Source of the DNA: Sisyra terminalis
Taxonomy: Eukaryota; Arthropoda; Insecta; Neuroptera; Sisyridae
DNA: 64,000 nucleotides
Assembly (NCBI GenBank): GCA_958496175.1
Contig: OY292277.1
Span: forward strand, 54,633,050-54,697,049
Direction of reading: 5' to 3'
The translations under genes were made by a program, and so were the position numbers. This document shows positions 11,301-22,952 of this stretch, in pieces (within the stretch, counting starts at the first letter, position 1; the number at the start of each line of letters is the position of its first letter). A model generated the notes under the pieces. That model was not told the DNA's origin and ran no database searches. It saw only the letters and a list, made by a program, of their open reading frames with translations.

Positions 11301-12235
11301 AAATAAAATTCTATCTATTTATTTAAGACTAAGTTAACTTAAAAAACTTTTTTATAATAAAATGTTGCGTTTATTAAATAACCTGACGCTCTGAAAGTTT
11401 TTTTTTTGGTTCTTAGAACACCTAAATACATAGAAATCCGTTTGAAAATATCCAAACAGCATTTTTGTTACAGACCTGTGTTATTTGTTCCGACATTATA
11501 ATTGACGGAAAAAAATTATTTCATTCGTGGATGTGCAATGATGTATTAGGAAAGCATGCAATAGAGTCACTAAAGAATTATTAAATGTTTCTTACATTTG
11601 TTTCAAAGATAATAAGTCGTCGAAAGTTCCTTTAGCAATTGTCGAAAAGAAATTGCCACTTAATTTGATTCGTTCCAAATTTTCCAAGCCACTCAACCAA
11701 ATTTTCTCGACTGTCTTCAACGCATTACTGGACAAATCTAATCGCTTTAAATTTGCTAAATTCTTAAATACGTCTCCGTTGATTTTCGATATTTTATTTT
11801 TGCTCAGATCTCTGCAAGAAAATATTTCAATCATCAAAAGTACATTGTATCCATTCTATTTGCTTCAATACATACAGCTTTTGTAAATTCGGTAAATCTA
11901 AATGAGTTGATATTTCCGATATGGCATTTGATGATAAATCTCTGAAAAAAGAAAACAGTGTTAAAGAATTTATAGATTTTTTCCCCAATTTGAAAGTTAT
12001 ACAATTGTACTAAGTCATTGTGTAAGGTACTGAGATCAATTTCGTCGATCGAACTAATTTTATTGTTCAATCCACCGCATTGGGCCTTCAATGTTTCGCC
12101 GCTAGTGCCTCCAGACGCCAATTTTTCCGCCGATTTTATCTTCTTGCAAATGCAAGGTGCCGGACAAACTTCACCATAGCTTGCATTAGCCAATAACAAA
12201 CATACAATTATAGCAAATCGAAACTTCCTAAACAT
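2524..12235 (-). CDS. ADGRA: Adhesion GPCR, ADGRA (GPR123/124/125; fly CG15744-like) family, complete six-exon gene
   Basis: Predicted CDS joins 12235-12003, 11941-11876, 11811-11596, 8471-7915, 7860-6946 and 5375-2524. Every junction is GT-AG and all phases match, giving 4,839 nt: 1,612 residues plus stop. Domains in order: signal peptide (residues 1 to about 22), Cys-rich LRR N-cap, about four LRRs, LRR C-cap (CDCDLLWL near 181), one Ig domain (Cys259-Cys329, SGEWTC), hormone-receptor motif (about 353-400), GAIN-like region, GPS-like segment (about 692-730), 7TM (about 760-1070) and a 540-residue cytoplasmic tail ending in ETTV. LRR-Ig-HRM-GAIN-7TM plus a terminal TTV is the ADGRA arrangement; vertebrate members bind Discs-large-type PDZ proteins with this end and act at the plasma membrane. 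The GPS lacks the usual HL/T cleavage tripeptide, so autoproteolysis is doubtful. Ligand unknown. Confidence 0.93.
5391..6812. mobile_element. Foldback (long inverted repeat) element in ADGRA intron 5
   Basis: A 1,422-bp palindromic element. Its ends read G(G/A)TAATTTTGTCATA and the inverse, and inverted homology extends through hundreds of bases, including the CCGGCGGCGGAA / TTCCGCCGCCG blocks near 5490 and 6710. It is flanked by an exact 8-bp duplication AAAAATAA (5383-5390 and 6813-6820). No transposase is encoded. The 8-bp target duplication is compatible with a hAT-type non-autonomous element, but the superfamily is inferred. Confidence 0.85.
6946..7860 (-). CDS. ADGRA: ADGRA exon 5: hormone-receptor motif and GAIN-like region
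   Basis: A 915-nt exon from TTTTTCAG to donor GTAATT. Contains the rest of the HRM (TYIWP, RYCTEFGTW, ACPY), an alpha-helical GAIN-A-like stretch and part of GAIN-B. A Ser/Gly-rich linker (SSSSPNQQ to GGGSGAGGG) sits in the GAIN-B region and looks like a lineage-specific loop insertion. Confidence 0.92.
7915..8471 (-). CDS. ADGRA: ADGRA exon 4: LRR C-cap, Ig domain, start of HRM
   Basis: Begins after ATTTTAG. Encodes the LRR C-terminal cap (NPLTCDCDLLWLIEWL), then an Ig fold with KIRC, the core Trp in IFWRY and SGEWTCHL, then the first Cys of the hormone-receptor motif (RYCNSS). Ends at donor GTATTT. A minus-strand frame overlapping 8052-8447 is a shadow. Confidence 0.92.
8472..9237. other. 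ADGRA intron 4, 5'-flank of candidate small gene
   Basis: Intronic sequence relative to ADGRA. An 89-codon plus frame (8832-9101) matches no family I recognise and has no splice or signal context. I see no clear feature. Confidence 0.4.
9238..9539 (+). CDS. Candidate two-exon micro-gene (65 aa) inside ADGRA intron 4, opposite strand
   Basis: An ATG at 9238 opens a 25-codon exon ending AAG before GTATGT (9313). A second exon starts after TTTGTTTCAG at 9417 and continues in phase 0 for 40 codons to TAA at 9537-9539. An AATAAATAAA signal lies about 55 bp downstream (9593-9603). Start, donor, acceptor, phase, stop and poly(A) signal all fit, but the protein (starts MAVLCAFCQK, ends KYTLECL) is not one I recognise and could be chance in AT-rich DNA. 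It may also be the 3' end of a larger transcript. No function is proposed. Confidence 0.3.
9604..10330. other. ADGRA intron 4, unassigned
   Basis: Slightly more complex, less AT-rich sequence at about 9725-10150, with open frames on both strands (9725-10078 minus, 9888-10139 plus). Neither resembles a known family. It may be a decayed mobile element. Confidence 0.3.
10339..11203. mobile_element. Foldback element, 8-bp TSD, TAGRGTGGTCC termini
   Basis: An 865-bp element with long inverted arms, ends TAGAGTGGTCC and GGACCACCCTA, and an exact 8-bp duplication ATGTTTAT on both sides (10331-10338, 11204-11211). Both arms carry the motif CTCTACAAAAAAG (10591-10604 and, inverted, 10959-10972). TAG... 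termini with 8-bp target duplications fit hAT-type non-autonomous elements. No coding capacity. Confidence 0.85.
11596..11811 (-). CDS. ADGRA: ADGRA exon 3: LRRs
   Basis: A 216-nt (72-codon, three-LRR) exon starting DLSKNKISKI after CTTGCAG and ending before donor GTAAGA. It joins in phase to the exon at 8471, reading LKQIDISGNPLTCDC across the junction. Confidence 0.9.
11876..11941 (-). CDS. ADGRA: ADGRA exon 2: single LRR
   Basis: A 66-nt exon between TTTTTTCAG and GTATGT, encoding one 22-residue leucine-rich repeat (starts DLSSNAISEI). One LRR per phase-2 exon is a common layout in this family. The exon is too short to stand out as an ORF. Confidence 0.88.
12003..12235 (-). CDS. ADGRA: ADGRA exon 1: start codon, signal peptide, LRR N-terminal cap
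   Basis: ATG at 12235 is followed by a basic residue pair, a hydrophobic stretch (FAIIVCLLLANA) and then CPAPCIC, the Cys cluster of an LRR N-cap. That order supports this start. The exon ends in GTACAATT before the donor GTATAAC (phase 2). Confidence 0.9.
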
Positions 12236-14909
12236 TTTCTTTTCTTTTTTGTTTAGTATTCAGGAAAAATTGACTTCCCTAAATACTCAAGCCTTGGATT
12301 CCGATTTTGCAAATATCAAGTCATATTTATAAAATCCATTATATTATTGGTGTTACACACTAAACTAGAAACCTAATATACTTGTAAAAACATTTCTAAG
12401 ATTCATTTTGTTACTTAAAACTAAAAAGAACACTTTACGATGACATTTTCTAACGCCATTATTTTGATGTTATTTTTGTGAAACCAATCAAGGGGTTGTT
12501 CACATTTCGGTTGCATGAATCATTGATTTTGTTTATACTTGCGGTTGCATTTTTCTGAAATAAACGCCATCCACACTTGTTTCGTTCACATGAATTTAGT
12601 GAGCGTACGAAACGAAATGAAAGAGACGGGGAATGCACAAACTAAATAACAGACGGAGAAAAAAAAAACAACAGTCAAAATATAGAGAAGGGAATCAAGT
12701 GGATTATATCCCTAATCTAATACGGACAATTTTGAACACTCAATCTACCTATTACTAGATGACACTACTGTAAACCATTATTTCATTCAAAAATCTAAAT
12801 ATGTATAACAAAAAAGTTCAATAAAGAAAATTTTCACCAATTTGAAATCAAATCAAATATTTATTTACACATTTGGTCGTTTCGGTAAACATATTTATCT
12901 ATTTCAAGCAAATATTGTATTTCCATGATAAAATACTAAATGGGACTATAAATATATGCTATTCAAATTTAGCATAGGTAATATCTAATATGACATTAGC
13001 CTAATTATTTGAAATTTTAAACAAGTTTAACGTGAGTAAATAGAATATTTATTCTTAAATTTAACAATTTAATTTGCGAGATAAACAAAAAACAAATATT
13101 TTATATATATATTTTATTGATAGTAGGTATGTTCTGGTAGGTTTTATTTGTTTTACTGTTCAATAGTTGGTAAATATTAATATAGAAAAAAAGATAAATG
13201 ATAAAATAATTTTCTTTTAGATATAATAACTGCAATATTTTTCACGGAACAATCTTTTTCATATGGAAAAATATCAAAGCACCTATATATACATAATGTA
13301 TAAGCTGCGGTTGATGGTTATATAAAATATAAATTTTTCCATTTTAATATATTATTTTTTACATGTATAGTTTTGAGTAAAAAAATCTCGTTTTGTGTGT
13401 GAGTTTATATATATATATATATATATTTTCAATGATAATTGTATATAGCGCTGGGTACGATTTACATAGTTGTATATAACAGGCAGAGGGCGTTGGAACG
13501 TAACGTATTGGATGTTTCACCGCCATTTTATCCCCACCATTACACCGTGATTGGTTGACGGTATTTATTGGAAAACGAATCACGCAACGCAGGCGGAACT
13601 AAGTGTAACGATCTGAAAGTTACAAAACTGACTATAGATGCCTAAGCCCCATTGTGAATCCAAGTACCAAAAACATTTGACAGCTGATAATACAGAATCA
13701 CGGCGTACTTTTTCGACATATGACTGCGATTGGGATGGCTCCAAGGGTGAGATATATGCAGGGATGATTTTTTTTCCAGTTTTTCTCGATTTTCTGTCGA
13801 TAAAATATTAAACAAAGCTCGGACTGAGGTGAAAAAAAAAAATTAAATTAATCTTGCACAAAAAGCTTTAATCGTTTGAATATTTTTATTTTCTTTTTAA
13901 TAAGCAAAATACTAGGATTTCAAAATTTTCACAAAGAAAAAGTAAAAAATAAAAACTAATAAAGGTAAGATGTTTTTTACTTTGCCATATGAAGCCCTCT
14001 ATTAATTTTATTTTAAATATCTAATAATAATATATCTTATTAAATTCCTCAATTCTTTTTTCTACGAAAAATGGATACATCTCATTAAACTATTACATTA
14101 CGATCACTGCAGAAAATAAGTTATATTAGTAAAAATCAATAAAAAAATTTTTAAGATGACACTCAAACAAAACTACAATGGGGGGACGGTGAAGTACCAT
14201 TAGAATTAAATGTATGTAAAAATTGTTTACAATTACCTCTACCGATGTATACATTAAGGGGACCGGAAAGTAATGTCGTTTTTTTTTAATATCCAATCAA
14301 AACACAAACTTTGGTTACAAATTTTGATATTAAATCAATCATATAATCAGCCTCAATAGTATCAACGTTTTGATATCTAGTGTAGAAATTTTTTATAAGG
14401 TACCAAATTAATAAAAATCAATTGATTACTAAGGAAAATAACAAAAATTACAATTTGAACATCATTTAAGCTTTCAATTTTTTTACCGCTTAGTAAATGT
14501 TGTAACGATTGAAATAAATAGAAATTCGATGGAATAACTTTGGACGGTTATAGTTCGTACGGCACTACAACCCCCCCCCATTAATTTATTAGCTTTTTCA
14601 GGGTTTTTATTCTGCAGAATTATAAAGTTATTCAAATTCGTATAGTTGTTCATTAAAATTAACTTTTTTTTTTTTTTGGAGACAAGACGAACATATATTA
14701 CGTTAATTGTGCAACTTCACTAAAAAAGCAACAGAGAATGTAGCGATCGAAATAAATTACCAATAGAAAATACTTTCAGGTTTATTAAGAAGCAGGGGGT
14801 TGATATATCGTTATCTTTAGGAACTAGTGAAGGGTCTTCCAGGGAATTTTACGATTTTAATTCGGTTTTTGGTGTAAGAAGAAATCATTGACGCGCGCAA
14901 TTCTGCCCC
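12236..14909. other. Upstream region of ADGRA; AT-rich intergenic
   Basis: Likely contains the receptor's 5' UTR and promoter, but I cannot fix a start site. Otherwise AT-rich, with a (TA)n run near 13407-13426. No gene is supported. A minus frame at 13359-13583 has no family features. Confidence 0.4.
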
Positions 14910-14913
14910 TTAA

Positions 14914-15594
14914 GGGTGGATCACTGTCAGAACGTAAAAAAAATGACTTTTTTAAAACTGCTGCCATTTTTTTAGAGATATTAAAAACGGTCTTCGGCAT
15001 GTAAAAGTTGAAGTTTTGAACTATTATTATTTTTTATTTGCCCCGATATGTCCCCCCCTCGCCTCCCCCTTTTACAGCGCTTTGAAATTGTTCTCAAAAA
15101 TGAGGAGGCAAATGGGAGACAAGTTTTCTCGGAAACCGGAAGTCGGATCATGATTTTCCAAAGAATGTAGGTTTTGGTAATGCGTCTTCTTGGTATTAAA
15201 CCTCGAAAATCCGGAAAAAAATTGAAAATTCACAAAATGGCGCGACTTTGAAAAAAAAAGTTAAAAAAACGACCTTTTTTGGACCTTTCCCCCTCTCCCA
15301 CTTTGAGGGGGGGAGGAGGTTTGGCCAATTTCAGAGGTTCAGTACCAAGAAGACGTGTTGAAATATAACACTGTCCAGTTTCAAGTCAATCCGTCGGATA
15401 GTTTCTGAGAAATTTTGTCTCCCAGTTTTAAAAAGTTGATTTCGAGAAAAACGCATTTAAAGTTTTTTTAAGATATTTTAGTGAAAATACATTAGTCAGC
15501 TATTCCAATCCTTTTAACACGTTATTCTTGAATGTCATAAGAAGACATTTATGGAAAAAAAAATCGATTTTTTTTTTCTGACGGTGATCCACCC
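14914..15594. mobile_element. TTAA-target inverted-repeat element, copy 1
   Basis: Bounded by TTAA on both sides (14910-14913, 15595-15598). Inverted ends GGGTGGATCACTGTCAG / CTGACGGTGATCCACCC. The interior is also partly palindromic (a GTCTTCTTGGTA block answered by TACCAAGAAGAC). A near-identical copy lies at 57302-58483. TTAA target duplication is typical of piggyBac- and Kolobok-type transposons; this copy encodes no transposase. Confidence 0.85.
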
Positions 15595-15598
15595 TTAA

Positions 15599-17566
15599 CA
15601 TAAGTACGAATATTATTGAAAAATAAATGGGAAAATCTCGTAAATTTCATATGGAAATTTTAAATGCTTTTCAAATCATTTATAAATATGCACCTACCTA
15701 AGTAGGTATCTATAATCATTAGGTAGTTATCTATTTTAAAGGATGTCTCGAAAAATTGTGATAGGTACCTATATATCTATCCTCGAAAAGAAGAAGTTTA
15801 TTATTTTAGTTTAAATTTAAAGTTTCAATCAATATCAATTTTCATAAGTCGAAACTAGTAGACAGTAGATAACGTCAAAAACATAAACGTTTAGTGTCCA
15901 GTTTCAAAAGAATTTGTAATTTAAAATTTGCATAATTGCATGTGCACATGCATATGAAGGAGACAAGTTATGGAATAGGTACCTAGCTATATAGTAGATT
16001 GAGGATTTATCCGTGAATGTACCTATCACACAAATTGTGCACGTGTATGTGAATCAAACCGTCGGTGTGCATGTGTGTGTGTGAGTAGATATGTGTTTGG
16101 ATGCTGGAGCGAAAGATGATGGCGAGCGAGAGTCGATTTCGAACCGTCATAACGTGCGCGACTCAAAATCAAAAAAAAAAACATTTTTCATTCTCTTTTT
16201 ATTCTTCACAATAAAAGTAGATATTCGAAGCCAGATACCTATAACTGAAAATTCACTACCCCTCGTTAACATTTATTTTTTCTCCTTTTTTTCAAAGTAC
16301 CTAAGCCTCGCGATCATAATTCTCAGTGCAACAGCAGTGCAGTTTTCGTGGTGATTGATTTATTTCTAGTGCGAAAATTTGAAATGATCCAAATGTCGCA
16401 ACGATTGATCTAAACTATATTGATAACAATTTGCTCTCGAAATGGATATAATTGTTGTTAATTATGCCTCAAAGGGAAATCACAAAGATGTTCATTGTTG
16501 ATTTAACCGATGAAAATAGATAAGTACCTACCTACTAACGATCTAGTTAGTATTTAAGAAAACGTTTTGTGTTTTATCTCGATAAAATTGTTTAAATTTC
16601 TCGTTGATTTCTCGGGTCAGTGGTATGTGATGCAACAAGCAAATTTTTGAAAGCTTTGAAATAATTGATGTGGACAACAATTTGGAGCTTTTCGCCTGGA
16701 AACGGTTTAACAAAATCTTTACACATTGGGTAAGTTTTTCATATAAATTCTTCGGTCTCACAGTAAAAATATGAGCTTTTAAGGAATACAAATAGGTGAT
16801 TTTTGTAACCATGAGTTTAGTAAAAAACTAATTTTAATTCTCTATATCTAATTAATGAAAAAAAAAAAGTTGAATTCTCTATATTTTCATTACAAGTCCT
16901 TAATCTATAACCTGATGGTTTTGCAGGTATTTTAAGCAAATGTTATATATTTAAATGTCAGAAAAAACTTTGCTAGATAGAATTAATATTTTAAACTAAA
17001 TATTTAATTAATTATCAGAGACTAATTAAAAGAGAGTTCTATGAAAAGACGTCAATTATCTAAATGACTTACTGCCAACTTCTTCAGATTTTTACAATTA
17101 TTAACAGGGAGAACAAATCCTGAAGAAAATGTCTTACAAAATGTATTTAAAAATTTTATGAGTAACGGAGTTAAACAACGATTTTATGCAGATTAATGCA
17201 CCAATGCAAATATACAATGTAAATAATATACCTACAAGAGGAGATTTAGGCAAAAATTTTCTAATTATTTTTTACCAAAAACATAATCAATATCTCCCGA
17301 TTCATCGGTTTATCTAGTGAATTTTATTAAGCCCAAAGTCTCTAAAAAATTTAGTTAGACAGGTCTACCTATAAAGCGACGGAAGATAAATTTAAAAAAA
17401 AAATATGGTTGAAAACTGCCGTCGCTCGAATGCTCAATTAGTGACACAACAATTCTTATTTTTCAAATCTTCGTTGACGATTTTCCTTTAAATTATTTTT
17501 TGACAACATATTTATATTTTCAAAAAAGCTCAAAAATCAAAACCGTAAACTACTTACTAACTATAC
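15599..17566. other. Intergenic or sim-upstream sequence
   Basis: AT-rich with TAGGTACCTA-type short motifs. A more complex patch at about 16020-16400 contains a CTCAGTGC initiator-like string (16320) that could mark a transcription start, but I see no joined coding exon. Confidence 0.3.
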
Positions 17567-18973
17567 ATGGGTTGTATTAAATTTTCCAAAAAGTTAGGGA
17601 TCCATACTAAAACTCCAATAATGTGTGAAAAAATTACCAAAAAACTTTCTTATATCGCGTGCGCTGGCGATTTAACTAAAGAACGGAACAACCAAATTTA
17701 ATAAAACTTTATATTAAGATACAACACAATTACCAACACACGTTAGGCTACATATCGTTCCGTAAAAATAATAAGGGAATGCATCCCCTACGTAAAAACT
17801 GAGGGATGAAAAAAAACTTTACTTTAGATAGGCGAGTTATATATCATTGGAAAGGTATTTAAAAGTTAAAAAATGATCTGTATTAATATTTTTAGTTGAA
17901 CTATTACAAAGCACAGTAATTTAATTTAAAGTACAAAAAAATGCCTTTTTGAAATATAAATGTTTTTATAGATAATAATCTGACAATAAACTTTTTTTAC
18001 AAATTTGTTGTAAATAGATCCTTAGGGTTCCTCGGTAAGGAAATATTAAGGAAAAAAGTGTAATAGTAATAATAATAATAGAAATAAAGCTTAAAGTAAA
18101 TACGGTTTTAAAATCGTGCATATATAAAATGGTGTATTTATATACTCCTCTGACTGATGAAATTTTAATATTCGATGTATTATATAGGAAGTAGGCATGT
18201 GATAAGATTTTTTTTTTGAAAATTCTTACCCTACCAGACAAGGGTGGATTCAGGATTTTTTTCTTGCGGGGAGAGGATACAATATATTTTATTTGCAAGT
18301 GCGTGAAAGGGATCACGAAAAAAGTTCGCAATTCCAGCCAGAAATCATCATAATGATAAATAATAAATAATCATAACATCATAATGATAAAAGAAATTTA
18401 AAATCCTCTTCCAGAGCAAAAGGCATACGCCAAATCGTGTATGGTGAACTCTGGACTATCCAATATGGTTTAATTATATAGTTGAAATTCAGATATTTTA
18501 ATAATAAGTTTAAAGATACATAATAGTTATATATGATAATGGAAGAACTGGGTTTCGTGCAATTATACAAATTTCAATTTCGCGGTTGTATTGTACAGTG
18601 CAATAGTGTAATAGTTTTTGGAAAAAGTTTCATTCGAGAATCGATAAAGGGAGATGGGGTTATTTTGATGCGAGTATTTCGACTTTTTTTTAGTCATAAT
18701 TAAGACCGAATTTATTTAATTTTTTAGATATTTTTTATTTATGTATAGATGCTGATTAATTTACGGAGTATTTGGTTCACGGTGGGTTTACCTACCGTAG
18801 ATTCAATAAAAATTAATTGATTATTGCATAGAACTATTTTATTTTTTGCAACAGTTTATTAAATGTGTGTTTTTCAAGAGATGTGAAGTGTTTTTAAGTA
18901 TGTTTATATTTTTCGTAAAAGAAATAAGAAAAATAAAATACATTACGCAGACGAAGTCGCGGGGATCAACTAG
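17567..18973 (+). mobile_element. Helitron, 5'-truncated copy
   Basis: Matches the copy at 47808-48675 from AGGGATCCATACTAAAACTCC onward and ends in the same terminus, CGAAGTCGCGGGGATCAAC then CTAG (970-973) followed by T. The 5' end (TCTATTAT...) is missing. It carries no Rep/helicase. Confidence 0.75.
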
Positions 18974-20355
18974 TAGTTTATATTTTCATGTACACATTGC
19001 TTTTAGTTTTATTTTGATAGGACAAATAGGGCCTGAGATAATCAAGTTTCCGCAATCCCTTAAAAGTGCGAAAATATCTGCGCCTAGTAATACTAATATG
19101 GCCACCACCGGAAAACTAAAAACAATAAAATTAAAATAATGATGAATTTGAACTACCAACATGTTGGGGTGACCGCAAAAAAAAATCAGAATTACCATTG
19201 AACATTGGACTGACCCATTGAAATTTACTTCAGAGATTTCAATGCGTTTTCAAAATATCCTTTTCCCTCATATATTTAAGTATTCAATATTTTTAGGCTT
19301 AAAAAGAGTGCACCTATATATCTATGACAGAGTGAAGCAAAGAACCCACCCCCATATTATCATAACAAAAAAAAAATACCTAAAATGGTATGTGTTTAAG
19401 TAAATAATAAAAAAAAGGAAAAAAGATTTAAAAATATTGACTTTTTTATCTTAAAAAAAAACTTTGTCTATTCCTCCACAGCCATGGCAAAACTCATCCC
19501 ATTTCTTTCCCTTAAATCCTAAAATTCTATACTATATAGATATATGTAGGAATACGTCTCATAAAATCTCTTCCAAAATGCACAAATCAACAATAGAAAA
19601 GTGCAATCGATGCGGGTCACTTGTCTTAGCCTCATTTACATGAACAAAGCGTCTACTCGTCGGGGTATTGTCTTGTTGTTGGTTGTCGACAACCACAGAG
19701 CGATTTGATCCAGGAAGTGCAGGATTCGGGATGCAATAGGTACGTGTCGATCGGGTCGCTGATAAAATCGGGATCCGTCGAAAATGCCCGCACCCAAGTA
19801 TATATGATGATTTCCTTGCAAATATAACCCCGCAAATATTCTTCGGAACAATTGATTCCCGAATATGATAGGATCTATCATAAAAATTAGACCCAAAAAG
19901 AGACTTGGATCTTTTAAAGTTTTTGCTACCTGATTATAACTATTTGTATTGTCTTTATGCACTTCTTTTATTCCCGTGTGAACCGGATCGTTATATGGTC
20001 CACGGTTTTGTCGTTAAATTGGAAAATATTCGCCAAACATTGATTAGGTACAAGGAAGTTCTTAATGATACTCAATTGTTTAGGTATAAAAGAATAATAA
20101 ACACTAAAAAATAAAGATGATGAAACATTTTTCCATCCAAATTTTTCCAAATTTTTCGCATTAGTTAGCCCTAGTATTGTTTTTTGTTATATCAGATAAT
20201 CTATTAAAGATAAGCTTCCAGACTTCCAGACTTTCAGATGCAATTTAATCCATAAGATAGAAAAAAACATGCGTGTGTTATCCTAAGAATATTGATATAT
20301 AAGATTTATCTAACAGATACGTTGTACCTATTAAATCTTGTGAAAATAACGACTA
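18974..20355. other. Intergenic, no gene seen
   Basis: AT-rich. Short open frames on both strands (18986-20150) lack start context, domains or splice partners. Confidence 0.4.
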
Positions 20356-20359
20356 TTAA

Positions 20360-21100
20360 GGGAGTATTCTAGTCTAGAGGGATGAATTTCAGGTAATTTT
20401 TGAAGTGTCATAAAAAATTTATTAAAATTTACAGTTATTTATTAAAATTTCAAGAATACAGAAAAAAAATAAAAAAAGTTAAAAATTTCAAAAATTAGCA
20501 GCTGATGAAGTGGGGGGTCTCAAAAAATTGGCACGTGACCATACCCACGATTTCAACCCTCCTAGTAATCTGACCCCCCCCCCAAAAAAAAAAAGATTAT
20601 TAATCTAGAATAATGTCGCAATATCTGGAACTAATGAAAAGTATGAAAAAAAAATTTTCACGAAATGGCGACTGCCTGAAAAAAAAAATTTTTGTACCAC
20701 TTTTTTTGACTGTTTCGAATTTTTTAAAAATAGTAAAAATCAAATTTTGGGGATGGGGATAGTTCCAGACATAGACAAGTCTATAAAGAAGACTCTGTAA
20801 AAATTTCAGGTAAATCGGTTGAGTAGAACCTGAGAAATCGTGGGTATCGTTTTGATAAAGACAATTTCGAGAAAACCGCATTTAAAGTTTTACGTTAAGT
20901 TTTAGGCAGCGTAATTGATAGAATAGTATATTGTATTACTTACATTCTCTTAATCAGCCATCCCAGCTTCATACAAAACCGCTAAAATAATTTCAATTTT
21001 GAAAAATCCTTTTCGGAGGATATTTTTGAATATCTAAACTATCGGATTATGAAAAAAAAATTTTTTTGATTTTTTCAAATTTCTAGAGTAGAATACCCCC
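20360..21100. mobile_element. TTAA-target inverted-repeat element, second family
   Basis: TTAA flanks (20356-20359, 21101-21104) with inverted ends GGGAGTATTCTAGTCTAGA / TCTAGAGTAGAATACCCCC. The interior has inverted ATCGTGGGTAT blocks. It has the same architecture as the 14914 and 57302 elements but a different sequence. Confidence 0.8.
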
Positions 21101-21104
21101 TTAA

Positions 21105-22944
21105 ATTTATTAAAACTTTTTAAAAAAAAAAAATCGCCTTTTTAAAAAAAATCAAATAAAATTATTTAGATATACATAGTTGAAAGTAACAAAATAAAGA
21201 TGGACGACTTAGGTAGGTAACAAAGACCTCGAATTTGGTCTCGACTATATTTACCATATAGGTAGACATATTAACCGCATTTCGGGAGGACTGCGACTAA
21301 TGCGAGAGTGTTAGGTAAACGAGCTTTTTATTGTACCCCATAGTATTTTTTTCGACAATGTTTGTCGTCGGTGGAACCCAAAATATACATGTGCTACAAT
21401 ACGAGTGGGGGGAGGGGGAGGGAAATCCCAAGAAGAGGGCGCAGACATAACAAACATATAAGATGGCAGCCATTATACGAAAACAACCAAAAAAAAAAAA
21501 AAATAAATAAATAAAACTCGCGGCCAAGAACCCGTTTTGTCTGGACAGTTCTCGCCTAAGTATATTGTTAACTCTCAATTTAAACTTTTAAATATCCAGG
21601 CCTGTACTAACCGAAAAACGCAATCTCTTAATTCACCCATATCCGGCTTTTAAGCCCAAATGGGCGGTTTTGCTTATATATAAAATAAGCTCAGCTTATA
21701 TGGCAATAATTTTTCTGCTACCACGTGTTATTTTCTTCCTTTTTTTTTTTTTGCTCCAAACTAATCTCAAAAATATATAGCGACAATGTCGCTTCAGGGT
21801 GGTCGTATCCGTTATCTAAAGCTGCAACCCTTATCTTCCGCCATTCAATAAGAAATTCGATACAATTTCAAGCTCAATTTCACTTGGAACCCATCGTTTT
21901 TGTTTCCAAATAAATTACGAGCCAACATCGAAAACATCCCCTAAAACATTTCGAGGGTGTGAAAACGATAAAAACAGGATAAGTATGTATACGTGTGAAT
22001 CCTCGTTAGATCGAGGACCTCTAGGTCACACGACTAATTTGTCTTGGTTCTTAAAAAAATTAAAACAAATTAAACCAATTTTTTTTTTCATATAGAAACA
22101 AATACGTTATTTATTTCAAACACACCCCTGATGCCATTTAGAGTAGATACAAAAATATATTCCTATACTTACATATATCTATTTATCTCATAAATTAAGT
22201 TGGTATTTAACATTAAAGACGATAATATTTGAGTCATGAAATCTTTTGCGCCTTTAAAATTTAATCAAACGTAGTAAATGAGATTAAAAATTCAAAGGTA
22301 AATATTTAACGAAAAATTTAATTACAAGACTTTTTAATTTATCTCTACCAACTACATAAAAACAAAACTCAACGGCAAATAAAACTGCCGACAAAACTTT
22401 CTAGAAGACCAACAATTTTTGGGTGAAAATATCCAAGTATAGGTACCTATGTTAATTATAACTACATATTCATGTTTCTAAAAATTTAAATTTTAAATCC
22501 AGTCAATATTTAAGGGGGAAGTTCGGTTTTATCTATCTAAACTAACATTTGTTTCCCTCAATTTTTAATCAATCTTCAAAAATAGATGACATTTATTTTC
22601 TACACGTATACCTACTGGACACTTAATGATTCATAAATTAAATTAAAAACAATAAACCAATCACCAAACTATTGGCTTAAGAAAATATCGCGTGCGTCTG
22701 TAAAGATATAGCAAACTTTGGCTAAATTGCATACAAATGTATCAACAAGAAATTTTCGTATAGAATGTGTAAATAATTTATTTGCTTATATGTTAAAAGT
22801 AATTGTGTTTGATAAAGACTGCTAAAGTATTGAGTCAACATTCATTTTCAACATTTAACATTACAATACAATGTTTTCAAGCTCAATAAAGTCACTTGTA
22901 AAAACTTTTATACTTATATATATAGATATATCTAACCACAGTAC
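21105..22944. other. Intergenic, no gene seen
   Basis: AT-rich single-copy-looking sequence with scattered GTAGGTACCTAC-like motifs. No supported gene or element boundary. Confidence 0.4.
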
Positions 22945-22952
22945 ATGTATAT

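Noticed and set aside
16091..16354. 87-codon ORF as a possible sim first exon
   Set aside because: No donor giving the required one-base phase to join the exon at 55886, and composition drops to AT-rich noise after the first 30 codons.
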